Source: Helicobacter baculiformis
GTDB taxonomy: Bacteria > Campylobacterota > Campylobacteria > Campylobacterales > Helicobacteraceae
NCBI RefSeq assembly: GCF_900197685.1
Contig: NZ_FZMF01000012.1
Coordinates: 1 to 51,097, forward strand
Direction of reading: 5' to 3'
Length of the DNA stretch: 51,097 nt
Below the pieces are notes generated by a model. The model ran no database searches, was not told the DNA's origin, and saw only the letters and a program-made list of their open reading frames with translations. Position numbers and translations under genes: made by a program. Shown piece after piece: positions 17,118 through 26,422 of the stretch; positions within the stretch are counted from its first letter, which is position 1; each line of letters begins with the position of its first letter.

Positions 17118-19754
17118 CTAACCCGTATTGCGCATGCCCTGAGCGATGCCTATAATCGTGCTGTGGATATAGGTCTTTAGCTGAGCTTGGCGTTCTATAG
17201 AGTGAGCTGTGTTAAACTCGCTGATGAGAGCGATTTGTAGACAATTAAGCGCATTGATATAGGGAGTCCTAAAGAGAATACCCTCGCGTACATCACTATC
17301 CTTTTCTAACAAGTGCGTTTCAGTACGCACGGCTAACACCATGCGCATGGTTTTGCTAAATTCTTCTTCTATGCGCACCCAAATACGCGACGCGCTAGGG
17401 CTGTGCGTGGCAAAATGGTGGTACTGGTGGGCGATTTGTAAATCTACTTTTAAGAGTACTTGAGCAATGTTGTCCAACACCACCTTAAAAAATCCATCTT
17501 GACAATACAGATCGCGCAATTTCTCCAAATCTCCCACACTCTCAAGCCCACTTCCCACCCCATACCACGCGGGTAATATGCTGCGGTTTTGTGTCCATGC
17601 AAAAACCCATGGAATAGCGCGTAAATCTTCAATACGTGTACTCTCTTTGCGTTTAGAAGGGCGCGAGCCCAAATTGAGCTCCTGGATAAAAGCAATAGGA
17701 GTAGCATGCTTGAAATAGTCTAAAAAATCGGGAGTGGCGTAAATCAGATCGCGATAAATTTCACAAGAAACTTCTGAGATAATCTGCATCGCTTCTGAGG
17801 GTATCGCTTTTAGAGGACAATGGCGATCTAAAATAACTTTAGTTAAAAGTGCACCTGTAATATTGGAAAAATTGCTCAGCGCGCTAGAGGGGTTGAGATA
17901 CTTGGAGCTGATGGTTTCCCCCTGTTCTGTGAGCTTTAAGACACGATTCACGCTGTGTAAAGGGGCGTTCAAGAGGGCATGCTGCAAATTCCCCCCGCCC
18001 CGACTCACACTCCCCCCCCTGCCATGAAATAGTATAAAGCCAATCCCTAACTCTTTGCCCAAATCCATCAACGCGCTGATCGCCCCGTGCAAATTGTAGT
18101 TGCTCGCAAAAATTCCCCCATCCTTGCTGCTATCTGAATACCCCACCATGATTTCTTGTTGCCAATGCATACTCTCTAAATAGGCGCGGTAGTGGGGGTT
18201 CTGGCTGAGTGTGCGCATGATAGTTTGGGCGTGCTGTAGGTCATGAATGGTTTCAAAAAGAGGGGTGATGTAAATTTGAAAGGGATGACCATGGGTTAGA
18301 GCATGCTGTTTAGCCAACCATAGCACGCTGAGCAAATCGCTTGCCTGCGTGGTCATAGAGATGATGATGGAATGAAAGATGGGCGCGCCGACTTTGTGCT
18401 TAGCCCACACGATGTGGTTAAAGGCTTCTAAGAGGCGTTTGCATTCAGGACTGAGCTCTAAGGAGCTTAAAGGTGTGGGGGGTTGGGCTAGAGCGTGGTT
18501 TAAGATCTCCAACTTAGCACTCTCTTCTAGGGCGTAAAAATCGCTAGTGGCCAGTCCCAAGTGGCAAAACACTTCGCTAATGGCGTAGAGAAAAACATCG
18601 CGGTGTTCTCTAAAATCCAAGCGCAACAAATGAAAGCCTGCTAAGAGCACCAAATGCCTAAAGTCTAGCAAGGGTTGGGCAAGGCTGGGTTCTAAATTTT
18701 CTAACAAGAGATCAATATCAGCCAAGAGTTCTTGAGGGTCTTGGTAGGCAAAATCCACTTTTAGGGGCGCGTTCAGGGCAATGAGGCGGTTTTTAAGTTT
18801 TTGTTCCATGAGCACGAGTTTTGCCCTGAAGGGTTCTTTGGCATGCAGACGCGCGCTGGTGGGATCAAGTCGTGCAAAATGGGCGCGCAAGTCCTCTTGC
18901 AATGCCCTAGAGACAGAACAAAAATCGCTTGCTAGGGAGAGTTCGCGTTGCAATTTAGCGGTGTGCTTTAGGTACGCCTTGAGAATAAATTCATGCTGAA
19001 TCACCACCACTTGATGCATGAGCGTATTGCTCACAAAGGGGTTGCCATCGCGATCCCCCCCGATCCAGCTACCCAACTGCAAAGTACTCTGTTTGAGGGG
19101 AATTTTGAGAGTTTGTTGAATCACGCCCAAGAGTTCTTGCGCGCTGGGTAAAATAGAGTGCTCTAGGATATAGAGCAGATTGTCTAGCTCAAAGAGGACC
19201 TCTAGGCGTTCTTGGCGGATCAGGTGGCTTTTCCACAGCAAGCGCAAGCGGTAAGCCAAATGCTCCTTGGCGCGCGCGGCTGTGGCTTGGTTGCAAGAAT
19301 GATCAAAGATGAGGCAGAGATCGGCATAAATTTCCTGTGTCGCCTCTAAAAAGGTGCGCCGCATCGATTCGGTGGGGTGGGCGGTGAAAACGGGGTAAAA
19401 TTGGATATGTTCGAGCATGCGATCTAGAGTATGCGATTCAAAGCCTTGTTCTAGAAGGCTTTGATAAGCCTGATCGAGCAAAGAAGGCTGCTGGTTTTTA
19501 TAGCGTTCCTCTACAATGTTAATGAGGATATTGTAAAGCGAAAACGCCTTAATCACCTCTAAGATTTGCGCAGAGGGGGCAATTTCTCGTAAGGCAGTTG
19601 CGATCTCTACCTCATGCTCAGGAGTGTTATGTTCAAAAAGTGCTTTTAAACGCAAAAAATGATGCGTAGTGGCGGGGCTAAATTCTTCTAAGATTGACAC
19701 AACCATATTGTGGAGAAACTCTAGCTCCTGGCGCACCTGCAAATCTTGGCGCAT
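17118..19754 (-). CDS. ppc: Phosphoenolpyruvate carboxylase
   Basis: Ppc makes oxaloacetate from PEP and bicarbonate, refilling the TCA cycle. The 878-residue protein is full length. VFTAHPTE at 122-129 holds the catalytic His126, GGDRDGNPFV is near 230, GYSDSSKDGG is near 536, FHGRGGSVSRGGG is near 575, and the chain ends in QGMRNTG, the conserved C-terminus that reaches the active site. It is divergent from ilvC across 68 bases and is followed within five bases by the RS-tract protein gene. From memory H. pylori lacks this gene, so it would mark a metabolic difference in this lineage. Confidence 0.97.
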   Translation of the reverse strand: MRQDLQVRQELEFLHNMVVSILEEFSPATTHHFLRLKALFEHNTPEHEVEIATALREIAPSAQILEVIKAFSLYNILINIVEERYKNQQPSLLDQAYQSLLEQGFESHTLDRMLEHIQFYPVFTAHPTESMRRTFLEATQEIYADLCLIFDHSCNQATAARAKEHLAYRLRLLWKSHLIRQERLEVLFELDNLLYILEHSILPSAQELLGVIQQTLKIPLKQSTLQLGSWIGGDRDGNPFVSNTLMHQVVVIQHEFILKAYLKHTAKLQRELSLASDFCSVSRALQEDLRAHFARLDPTSARLHAKEPFRAKLVLMEQKLKNRLIALNAPLKVDFAYQDPQELLADIDLLLENLEPSLAQPLLDFRHLVLLAGFHLLRLDFREHRDVFLYAISEVFCHLGLATSDFYALEESAKLEILNHALAQPPTPLSSLELSPECKRLLEAFNHIVWAKHKVGAPIFHSIIISMTTQASDLLSVLWLAKQHALTHGHPFQIYITPLFETIHDLQHAQTIMRTLSQNPHYRAYLESMHWQQEIMVGYSDSSKDGGIFASNYNLHGAISALMDLGKELGIGFILFHGRGGSVSRGGGNLQHALLNAPLHSVNRVLKLTEQGETISSKYLNPSSALSNFSNITGALLTKVILDRHCPLKAIPSEAMQIISEVSCEIYRDLIYATPDFLDYFKHATPIAFIQELNLGSRPSKRKESTRIEDLRAIPWVFAWTQNRSILPAWYGVGSGLESVGDLEKLRDLYCQDGFFKVVLDNIAQVLLKVDLQIAHQYHHFATHSPSASRIWVRIEEEFSKTMRMVLAVRTETHLLEKDSDVREGILFRTPYINALNCLQIALISEFNTAHSIERQAQLKTYIHSTIIGIAQGMRNTG

Positions 19755-19789
19755 CCTACCCCCTATACAAGATTTAAGTTACCTTGCTC

Positions 19790-19795
19790 TACAAT
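19790..19795 (+). promoter_or_regulatory. Probable -10 box of the ilvC operon
   Basis: GCTC-TACAAT lies 28 bases before the ilvC ATG within the divergent gap with ppc. It may drive the whole run from ilvC through ruvX and beyond, because those genes overlap or nearly touch. Confidence 0.5.
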
Positions 19796-19822
19796 GGCAA
19801 ATTATAGTCAAAAAGGGAGCGT

Positions 19823-20830
19823 ATGTCTAGAGGTGCGGGATTCTTGCCCATCTATACGGACAAGGATAGCAAAGTAAGTTTGATCACCTCTAAGTGCGTG
19901 GCAGTCTTAGGGTATGGGGCGCAGGGGCGCGCGCATGCGCTCAATTTGCGCGATAGTGGGGTGCATGTCCTAGTGGGCTTGTATGCAGGTAGCCCTAGCA
20001 TTGCTCTAGCTAAAGAAGAGGGCTTTGAAGTGTGCAGTGTGGCTGAATGTGTGCAGGCTAGCGATGTTTTAGCCTTCATGCTCCCTGATGAAAGCCATGC
20101 GCGGGTGTATACCCAAGAGATAGCCCCCTTTTTAAAGCCTGGGCAAACTTTACTCTTTGCGCATGGTTTTAGTGTCTACTTCAAACACATCCAACCCCCT
20201 GAGGGGGTAGGGGTGATCTTGGTCGCGCCCAAAGGACCTGGATACGCGCTCAGAGAAAATTACCAACAAGGGAGCGGGCTATTTGCCCTCATCGCCATTC
20301 ACCAGGACAATGTCCAACACAATGCCAAAGAATTGGCTTTGAGTTATGCCTGTGCTATTGGATCGGGGCGCTTAGGGATTTTAGAGACCAGCTTCAAGCA
20401 TGAAGCTTGTAGCGATTTGTTTGGCGAGCAGGTGGTGTTGTGTGGGGGGCTTGTGAGTTTGTTGCAAAAGGCGTTTGAAGTGTTGGTGGAGGCGGGTTAT
20501 CCAGCGGAGTTGGCTTATTTTGAGTGCGTGCATGAGATCAAGCTCATTGCGGATTTACTCTATAGCAAGGGTTTGGCGCGCATGCAAGAGCACATCTCTA
20601 ACACCGCAGAGTATGGCGGGTTGGTGAGTGGGGAGAGGGTTGTAGATGCACAGAGCAAAGCGCGCATGCATGCGATCTTGGCAGAGATTGAGAATGGAGA
20701 TTTTGCGCGCGCGTTCATGCAAGAGAGCGCGGAGCATTACCCCACCATGCGCGCGCACAGAAAAGCCCTGCAAGATCAGCTTTTAGAAGCAGTAGGCGCG
20801 CATTTGCGCGCGCATTTATTCAAGGCATAA
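19823..20830 (+). CDS. ilvC: Ketol-acid reductoisomerase (class I)
   Basis: IlvC isomerises and reduces acetolactate-type substrates in valine/isoleucine synthesis. The 335-residue protein has the Rossmann start VAVLGYGAQGRAHALNLRDSG, the catalytic lysine in VAPKGPGYALRENY, and SDLFGEQVVLCGG with the two Mg ligands (Asp and Glu). Downstream come LAYFECVHEIKLIADLLY and ISNTAEYGG with the later acidic ligands. The cofactor loop reads GLYAGSPS where many family members have an Arg after GL, so NADPH contact may differ. GGGAGC precedes the ATG. minD follows nine bases later, the order I recall in H. pylori (HP0330-0331). Confidence 0.95.
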   Translation: MSRGAGFLPIYTDKDSKVSLITSKCVAVLGYGAQGRAHALNLRDSGVHVLVGLYAGSPSIALAKEEGFEVCSVAECVQASDVLAFMLPDESHARVYTQEIAPFLKPGQTLLFAHGFSVYFKHIQPPEGVGVILVAPKGPGYALRENYQQGSGLFALIAIHQDNVQHNAKELALSYACAIGSGRLGILETSFKHEACSDLFGEQVVLCGGLVSLLQKAFEVLVEAGYPAELAYFECVHEIKLIADLLYSKGLARMQEHISNTAEYGGLVSGERVVDAQSKARMHAILAEIENGDFARAFMQESAEHYPTMRAHRKALQDQLLEAVGAHLRAHLFKA

Positions 20831-20839
20831 GGAGAGATT

Positions 20840-21640
20840 GTGGTTATCACTATCACATCAGGTAAGGGAGGCGTGGGCAAAAGTACCACAACGGCGAATT
20901 TGGCTATCGGGCTGGCGATGCAACAAAAGAAAGTCGTGGCGATCGATTTTGATATTGGCTTGCGCAATTTGGACATGATTTTGGGCTTAGAAAATCGGAT
21001 TGTTTACGATGTGGTCGATGTGATGGAGGGCAATTGTAAACTGCCCCAAGCCTTGATCAATGACAAGCGCACTAAAGACCTTTATTTTCTGCCCGCTTCA
21101 CAGAGTAAAGACAAGAATATTTTAGATAAAGCCAAAGTACAGGCTTTGATTGAAACGCTCAAAGCCCAGTTTGAATATGTACTCATCGACTCGCCTGCGG
21201 GCATTGAAAGCGGATTTGAGCACGCCGTGCTCTTTGCCGATCGCGCCATTGTGGTGGTTACCCCGGAGGTGAGCAGTGTACGCGATAGCGATCGCGTCAT
21301 TGGGATCATCGATGCCAAAAGCCAAAAAGTCAAAGAGGGGCGGGAGATGATCAAGCACATCGTGATCAATCGCATCAAACCCGACCTTGTGGAAAAACAA
21401 GAAATGCTCTCTAATGAGGATGTGCTCAAGATCTTAGCCCTGCCCTTGATTGGGCTTGTACCCGAAGATGATAAAATCATTTCAGCCACCAACACCGGCG
21501 AACCCATTATCTACACCAAAAGCCCGAGCGCGCTAGCTTTCCAACGCATCACCCAACGCCTTTTGGGTCAAGAGGTGGAATTTGGGGAATTTAAAGCTAA
21601 AAGGGGATTAGTAGGGGTCTTAAAGGGTTGGTTGGCATGA
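20840..21640 (+). CDS. minD: Septum site-determining ATPase MinD
   Basis: MinD is a membrane-cycling ATPase that with MinE and MinC keeps the division ring at mid-cell. The 266-residue protein starts at GTG 20840 behind AAGGAGA, giving [20 protein letters not shown] with the deviant Walker A lysine pair. [34 protein letters not shown] and the C-terminal amphipathic helix ([10 protein letters not shown]) for membrane binding are present. It overlaps minE by four bases (ATGA), so the two are coupled. No minC lies in this window. Confidence 0.96.
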   Translation: MVITITSGKGGVGKSTTTANLAIGLAMQQKKVVAIDFDIGLRNLDMILGLENRIVYDVVDVMEGNCKLPQALINDKRTKDLYFLPASQSKDKNILDKAKVQALIETLKAQFEYVLIDSPAGIESGFEHAVLFADRAIVVVTPEVSSVRDSDRVIGIIDAKSQKVKEGREMIKHIVINRIKPDLVEKQEMLSNEDVLKILALPLIGLVPEDDKIISATNTGEPIIYTKSPSALAFQRITQRLLGQEVEFGEFKAKRGLVGVLKGWLA

Positions 21641-21897
21641 GTGTCTTGCTGGATAAGTGGTTTAAGGGGCAAAATAGCGCGCGCGTGGCTAAGGATCGCC
21701 TAAAATTGGTGCTCTCCTATGAGCGGAGCATGCGCTTACCCTATATTGAGGACATGAAAAAAGAAATTCTAGCGGTGGTGCAAAAATACACCCACACCAC
21801 TAAAATCGATGTACGCACCAATTCAAATCACAATATAGACACTTTAGAAGTGGAGATTGTGCTCGAACACGGCTCTAATCCGCAATGCCCTCTCTAA
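21637..21897 (+). CDS. minE: Cell division topological factor MinE
   Basis: MinE stimulates MinD ATPase and gives the Min system its position sensing. The start is ATG 21637, within the minD stop, producing an 86-residue protein; a GTG nine bases earlier is possible but less coupled. The N-terminal part includes [15 protein letters not shown], the MinD-contacting helix/strand, followed by [16 protein letters not shown] and a C-terminal dimerisation strand (LEVEIVL). It overlaps dprA by 13 bases. Confidence 0.94.
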   Translation: MSVLLDKWFKGQNSARVAKDRLKLVLSYERSMRLPYIEDMKKEILAVVQKYTHTTKIDVRTNSNHNIDTLEVEIVLEHGSNPQCPL

Positions 21898-22688
21898 GCC
21901 ATTTTAATTACCATAAATTAGACGCTCTGCCTCTCTGCTTGGGCGCTCTCAAGCACCCCCCGCGAGATTTATATTATACGGGCAGGTTAGAGCGGCTCAA
22001 CGCCCCCTTAAAAGTCGCCATTGTAGGGAGTAGAAGCCCTAGCCAATACACCCAACACAGCAGCGCGATGCTCGCCAAAGCGATCGCCAAATTGGGGGGA
22101 GTGGTGGTGAGTGGAGGGGCTTTAGGGGTGGACATTATTGCACAGAAAAACGCCCTGCCCCACACGATTATGATCGCCCCCTGCAGTTTGGATCGCATTT
22201 ATCCTCCCACTAACGCGCCCACCATTTGCAAAATAGCCCAAGAGGGACTAATCTTGAGCGAATATGCGCGCAATTTCTTACCCTATCGGCATTCTTTTTT
22301 GGAGCGCAACCGCCTCATTATCGCTTTAAGCGATTTGGTGATCATTCCTGAAGCCAATCTGCACAGCGGGTCGATGGCAAGCGCGAAACTAGCCCTAGCC
22401 TATCAAAAACCCCTCTTTGTTCTACCCCACCGCTTGGGGGAGAGTTTGGGTACACAAGCCTTGTTGCAAACAAACAAAGCCCAAGCCATTTACGATTTAG
22501 AACGCTTTTGTGCCCAACTTGCCCACGATCACCACCTAAATCCATCCACCCCTCAAGACGCGTTGCTAGAATTTTTCAAGAGCGCGCCCACCTACGAACA
22601 AGCCTATGCCCGTTATGGAGATTTGCTTGTAGAATACGAATTGCAGGGCTTGATCATGCGCCATAATGGCTGTGTGGTGTTGGCATGA
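21885..22688 (+). CDS. dprA: DNA processing protein DprA
   Basis: DprA binds incoming single-stranded DNA during natural transformation, shields it and loads RecA. The 267-residue protein has the Rossmann-like core with VAIVGSRSPSQYTQ, VVSGGALGVDIIAQKNAL and RHSFLERNRLIIALSD, plus a small C-terminal winged-helix-like domain (about 225-267). The N-terminal SAM-like domain of longer DprA proteins is absent, which I recall as normal for Helicobacter. It overlaps minE upstream and ruvX downstream (ATGA at 22685), so competence genes are expressed with minDE. Confidence 0.95.
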   Translation: MPSLSHFNYHKLDALPLCLGALKHPPRDLYYTGRLERLNAPLKVAIVGSRSPSQYTQHSSAMLAKAIAKLGGVVVSGGALGVDIIAQKNALPHTIMIAPCSLDRIYPPTNAPTICKIAQEGLILSEYARNFLPYRHSFLERNRLIIALSDLVIIPEANLHSGSMASAKLALAYQKPLFVLPHRLGESLGTQALLQTNKAQAIYDLERFCAQLAHDHHLNPSTPQDALLEFFKSAPTYEQAYARYGDLLVEYELQGLIMRHNGCVVLA

Positions 22689-23083
22689 GTACTTCTCTCA
22701 TCGCCTGTGATGTGGGCTTGAAGCGCATTGGTTTGGCGTTGTGTGTAGGGGGTGTGATCTTGCCCCTTGAGCCCATTGTGCGCACCAATCGCCAACAAGC
22801 CAGCCAAGCCTTACAAACCCTTTTAAAGACTAGAAAGCCTGAAAAATTGCTTGTGGGCTTGCCCCATGTGCGTTATGAGGACACCCGTAAGCGTGTCTTG
22901 CATTTTATGAGTTTGGTTAATTTTACGCCTGTGGTGTATGTCGATGAGGAGAATAGCAGTGAGCAGGCTTTAGAGCACACCGCTCATTTACCCTTGATGC
23001 AACGCCAACGCGCACGCAAAAATGGCGTGTTGGACAGCCTGAGCGCTTGTGTGATCTTAGAGCGTTACTTAAAGCAAGCATGA
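22685..23083 (+). CDS. ruvX: RuvX/YqgF-family resolvase-like protein (DprB)
   Basis: A 132-residue RNase H-fold protein. LIACDVGLKRIGLALC carries the first catalytic aspartate (residue 9), LLVGLPH is the second strand, VVYVDEENSS the acidic middle motif, and KNGVLDSLSACVILERYL supplies the last aspartate. The family processes 16S rRNA ends or resolves Holliday junctions; in H. pylori the gene next to dprA is called dprB and helps transformation. It overlaps dprA by four bases and rluD by four bases. All acidic residues are kept. Confidence 0.92.
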   Translation: MSTSLIACDVGLKRIGLALCVGGVILPLEPIVRTNRQQASQALQTLLKTRKPEKLLVGLPHVRYEDTRKRVLHFMSLVNFTPVVYVDEENSSEQALEHTAHLPLMQRQRARKNGVLDSLSACVILERYLKQA

Positions 23084-24048
23084 TAGAAGCGATCGCACAA
23101 ACCACCGCCCGCGCAGATAGCTTTGTCGCGCAGGTTTTAGGGATCGCAAAGAATCAGGCATTGCAACATATCAAGGCGGGCTTAGTGTTGATCAACGATC
23201 AAGTGTGCCCCAAAGGGGGTGTGTTTTTAAAACATGGGGATTGCGTGCGGATTCTCCCCCCTAAGAGCCCCCCCACTCCCCCCCCTATTTGGACAAATTT
23301 AGACATTGAATGTCTTTATGAAGATGAGGATTTGTTAGTGCTGAACAAACCCGCACATTTGGCGGTGCACCCCGCTCCCAGCCTCAAAGAAGCCACTTTA
23401 GTCGAATATTTGCAGGCAAGAGGGCATGCGCTTTCTGATTTGGGCGGGGCGGGACGCTGTGGGATTGTGCACCGCTTAGATAAAGAAACCAGTGGCGCGT
23501 TAGTGATTGCCAAGAATAACTTCAGCCATGCCCATCTGAGCGCCCAGTTACAGAGTAGGGAAATGGGGCGCTATTATATCGCGCTCATTGCAGGGCATTT
23601 GCACACCCCTTTGTGTGTGGAGTGCAGATTGGGCAGACACCCTAAAAACCGCTTGAAAATGACGAATTTGGACGCGCTCAGGCTCAAAGGGGGCAAATTG
23701 GCAAAAACTTTTTTTGTCCCCCTTGTAGATGGCAAGGCGCACCAGCTCATTGGAGCGCGCTTGCATAGCGGGCGCACCCATCAGGTGCGCGCCCATCTAG
23801 AGAGCATAGGGCGGCGCATTTTGGGCGATAAACTCTATGGTGTCCCGGATTTACACGCCCCGCGCACGATGTTGCATGCCTATTTGCTCTATGCGACCCA
23901 CCCTAGAACCGGGCAAAAACTCTTGTTTAAAGCCAAGCTTTCAGATGACATGGTAAAATGCGCCCAATCACATTTCCAAGGGGTTAATTGGCATGGGTGT
24001 TTGCAAGAAGATTATTTTCTTGGGCGTTTCTGCGCTCTTATTGGCTAG
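23080..24048 (+). CDS. rluD: Ribosomal large subunit pseudouridine synthase, RluD family
   Basis: A 322-residue RluD-type enzyme, probably modifying 23S rRNA uridines. The start ATG 23080 overlaps the ruvX stop (ATGA); an upstream ATG at 23047 is inside ruvX. An S4 RNA-binding domain spans about 10-58, and residues 62-70 are a proline-rich linker coded by two C runs (C7 and C8). LVLNKPAHLAVHP and CGIVHRLDKETSGALV follow, with catalytic Asp134, then SGRTHQVRAHLESIGRRILGD. The site modified cannot be told. In H. pylori I recall this family member (HP0745) next to the same FN3 lipoprotein and trmB. Confidence 0.92.
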   Translation: MIEAIAQTTARADSFVAQVLGIAKNQALQHIKAGLVLINDQVCPKGGVFLKHGDCVRILPPKSPPTPPPIWTNLDIECLYEDEDLLVLNKPAHLAVHPAPSLKEATLVEYLQARGHALSDLGGAGRCGIVHRLDKETSGALVIAKNNFSHAHLSAQLQSREMGRYYIALIAGHLHTPLCVECRLGRHPKNRLKMTNLDALRLKGGKLAKTFFVPLVDGKAHQLIGARLHSGRTHQVRAHLESIGRRILGDKLYGVPDLHAPRTMLHAYLLYATHPRTGQKLLFKAKLSDDMVKCAQSHFQGVNWHGCLQEDYFLGRFCALIG

Positions 24049-25246
24049 TTGTGCTTCTTCTAGGAAGAACAACACCCTATCTTTTGCCGACCACCAAGAA
24101 GATAGAACGAATGCAAGCTTGCCTGTTGTACAGGGTATTAAGACGATTAATGATGTGCAATCCGTGGGGTTTGAATGGCAGCCCATCGCACACCCGGAAC
24201 GCATCGAGGGCTTTGTGATCTACCGCATGCAAGCTGATCGAAGCTTTAGGCGAATAGGTGTTGTGCATAGTCCCTTTGCCACGCATTATTATGATGATGG
24301 GCTAACACCTCAGCGGCAATATTACTACCAAATCGCCACAATGGGAAAAGATGGGGGAATCTCCACCATGTCTAAGACTATTAGTGTTCGCACCTCATTT
24401 ATCAATCCCGTGGAAAATGTCTTTGCAAGCATGACCAGTCCTAGAGAAATCAAAATTTTTTGGACTCCCCATCCTAACCCCAGCATTGCTAAATACATCA
24501 TCCAGCGCGAAGATGATCAGGGAAAATTCGCTAATATTGGAGTCGTTAAAAACCGCCTTTTTGTCGAATATTTTGACAAGAAATTAGGCGATGGGCAGGC
24601 TTATCGCTACCGCGTGATCGCTGAGAATTTTGAAGGGGCGAAATCTTTACCTAGCGCGGTGGTGGTGGGCAAGACAAAAAACCCTCCCTCTATGGTGTCT
24701 GATGTGCAAGCGAGTGCGGATTTAACGCGCAAAATTGCTCTCAAGTGGCAACCCTCTACCCAAAGAGATATTGTAGGTTATAAAGTTTATGCCTCTGATA
24801 CCCTAGATGGTAAGTATAAAGAGATTGCTCAGGTTAGGGACACGCGCTATACGGATAATGTAGATACAGATGGCGTGGATCGTTTTTATAAAGTGGTCGC
24901 GCTAGACAAGGATGGCATAGAGGGGGAATTGCCCCAGGGGGCCATTAAGGGCGCTACCTTACCTCGCCCACCCACACCTATCATCACGAAGGGTACCATT
25001 GAAGATGGGCGCGCTATCATCGCTTGGGAAGCAATCAAAGACGCGCGTGTGAAGAATTACGCGATCTATCGCTTTGAAAACAATGCCCGCTCCAAACCCC
25101 TGCGCTATGGAGCTATTTTAGGTACACAATTTGTGGATAAAAATATGGAAAATGGGAGAAAATACCGCTATCAAGTAGTGAGTGTCGATAGTGAAGGACT
25201 TGAATCGCGCCCCAGTAAAGAAGTAGAATTGCGCTTGGATCGCTAA
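23993..25246 (+). CDS. Lipoprotein with fibronectin type III repeats
   Basis: A 417-residue protein with a lipoprotein signal: CKKIIFLGVSALLLASC, with the lipobox cysteine at 20. The mature part holds about four FN3-like beta domains of roughly 90-95 residues, seen through repeated patterns such as FVIYRMQADRSF, YYYQIATMGKDGG, YRYRVIAENFEG, YKVYASDTLDGKYKEI and YRYQVVSVDSEGLESRPS. It is likely anchored in the inner leaflet of the outer membrane. The start lies inside the end of rluD (56-base overlap) with AAGGGG eight bases before the ATG. The function is unknown; the gene is conserved beside trmB and ftsEX in Helicobacter, so an envelope role is reasonable. Confidence 0.85.
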   Translation: MGVCKKIIFLGVSALLLASCASSRKNNTLSFADHQEDRTNASLPVVQGIKTINDVQSVGFEWQPIAHPERIEGFVIYRMQADRSFRRIGVVHSPFATHYYDDGLTPQRQYYYQIATMGKDGGISTMSKTISVRTSFINPVENVFASMTSPREIKIFWTPHPNPSIAKYIIQREDDQGKFANIGVVKNRLFVEYFDKKLGDGQAYRYRVIAENFEGAKSLPSAVVVGKTKNPPSMVSDVQASADLTRKIALKWQPSTQRDIVGYKVYASDTLDGKYKEIAQVRDTRYTDNVDTDGVDRFYKVVALDKDGIEGELPQGAIKGATLPRPPTPIITKGTIEDGRAIIAWEAIKDARVKNYAIYRFENNARSKPLRYGAILGTQFVDKNMENGRKYRYQVVSVDSEGLESRPSKEVELRLDR

Positions 25247-25249
25247 TGC

Positions 25250-26422
25250 ATGCCTCATTTTAGCGCCACTCGGGCTAATCTGCCTGCTTTTCCTTTCGAG
25301 CAAGAGGGGGTGTGTTTCTTATACCGCGCCCAAAGCGTGCTACATGCACAGATCGCTTTGATTCGCGTACGGGTGCGTGGGATAAAAAACTATGATTTTT
25401 GCCTTTACCAGATCACGCAACCACAAGGGTATTTATTCAAGGCTGAAAAATCTACACGCCCTATTCCTGTGGGAGTGCTGCAACAAGCGTTGCGAGTTTT
25501 AGCGTGTCATTGTACGCTTGTGCGAGGGAATTTAGGCGCGCATATGTACCAAGAAAGTCCGTATTTACTAGAAGGAGCACAACTAGCCTGTTTTGAAACA
25601 TTTCATTTAGAAATTGGCTTTGGTTCGGGGGTGCATTTACTCCAAAAAGCCCAGCATAACCCTAAACAGGTCTATGTGGGTGTGGAAATTCATACTCCCA
25701 GTATAGAGCAAGTCTTGCGTCAAATAGAACTCTTAAGACTGCATAATCTCTACATTATGCGCGCGGATGCGCGTGCGCTTTTAGAAGTCTTGCCCGCGCA
25801 ATCTTGTTTGAGCTTGGATTTACACTTTCCTGTACCTTGGGACAAAAACCCTACAAGGCGCGTCATGGCAACGCGCACTTTAGCACACATATTGAGAGTA
25901 TTGGTTGATAAGGGGCTTTTTTGGTTACGCACGGATAGCTTAACTTATTTTAAGCAAAGCTTGGATTTGGTGCTAGAGTTGGAGAGTTGTGCATGCAAAA
26001 TTGCTAAAAATGCCCCCGCACCTATCAGCAGTAAATACGAAACGCGTTGGATTAAGCAACGCAGAGAAATTTATGATTTATGTGTGTGGGCATGCCATAT
26101 CCAAGCTACCACATCGATAAAAAATATGTGCTTAGAAACAACGACACATGTGAGAGGTGTGCCTAGAAATCTAGATTTTGTGTTAAAACATAGGCTTGTC
26201 AAGGGAGTTGATTACTTTTTACACATCCAAGATGTGTTAGAATATGCACAGCTTTGGATTTTAGTATTAAGTTTGGGGGATTTTGGCACCCCCACTAATA
26301 AAGTCGCGGTGTGGAATCGAGAGAGTGGCGTGTTGGAGTATGTGGGGGGTGCGCCTTTAAACACCCAGTCTAATGTTCTAGCACACCAGCAGTTGCAAGA
26401 AATTTTGGTGGAGGCGTTGTGA
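25250..26422 (+). CDS. trmB: tRNA (guanine-N7)-methyltransferase TrmB
   Basis: TrmB methylates G46 of tRNA using S-adenosylmethionine. The 390-residue chain is much longer than the usual 210-240, with an N-terminal extension of about 110 residues and a C-terminal tail. The core has LEIGFGSGVHLL with Glu121, VYVGVEIHTPSIEQVLRQI, IMRADARALLEVL and LHFPVPWDKNPTRRVM, the last replacing the family FPDPWxKxRHxKRR motif. From memory other Helicobacter and Campylobacter TrmB proteins are also extended. It overlaps ftsE by four bases (GTGA), so it is coupled to the division genes. Confidence 0.92.
   Translation: MPHFSATRANLPAFPFEQEGVCFLYRAQSVLHAQIALIRVRVRGIKNYDFCLYQITQPQGYLFKAEKSTRPIPVGVLQQALRVLACHCTLVRGNLGAHMYQESPYLLEGAQLACFETFHLEIGFGSGVHLLQKAQHNPKQVYVGVEIHTPSIEQVLRQIELLRLHNLYIMRADARALLEVLPAQSCLSLDLHFPVPWDKNPTRRVMATRTLAHILRVLVDKGLFWLRTDSLTYFKQSLDLVLELESCACKIAKNAPAPISSKYETRWIKQRREIYDLCVWACHIQATTSIKNMCLETTTHVRGVPRNLDFVLKHRLVKGVDYFLHIQDVLEYAQLWILVLSLGDFGTPTNKVAVWNRESGVLEYVGGAPLNTQSNVLAHQQLQEILVEAL

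Noticed and set aside
23268-23286. C7 and C8 tracts in rluD as phase-variation switches
   Set aside because: The gene is in frame and essential-type; the runs code a Pro linker and similar short G/C runs occur in ppc and mnmA by codon chance. Slippage is possible but there is no sign of it.
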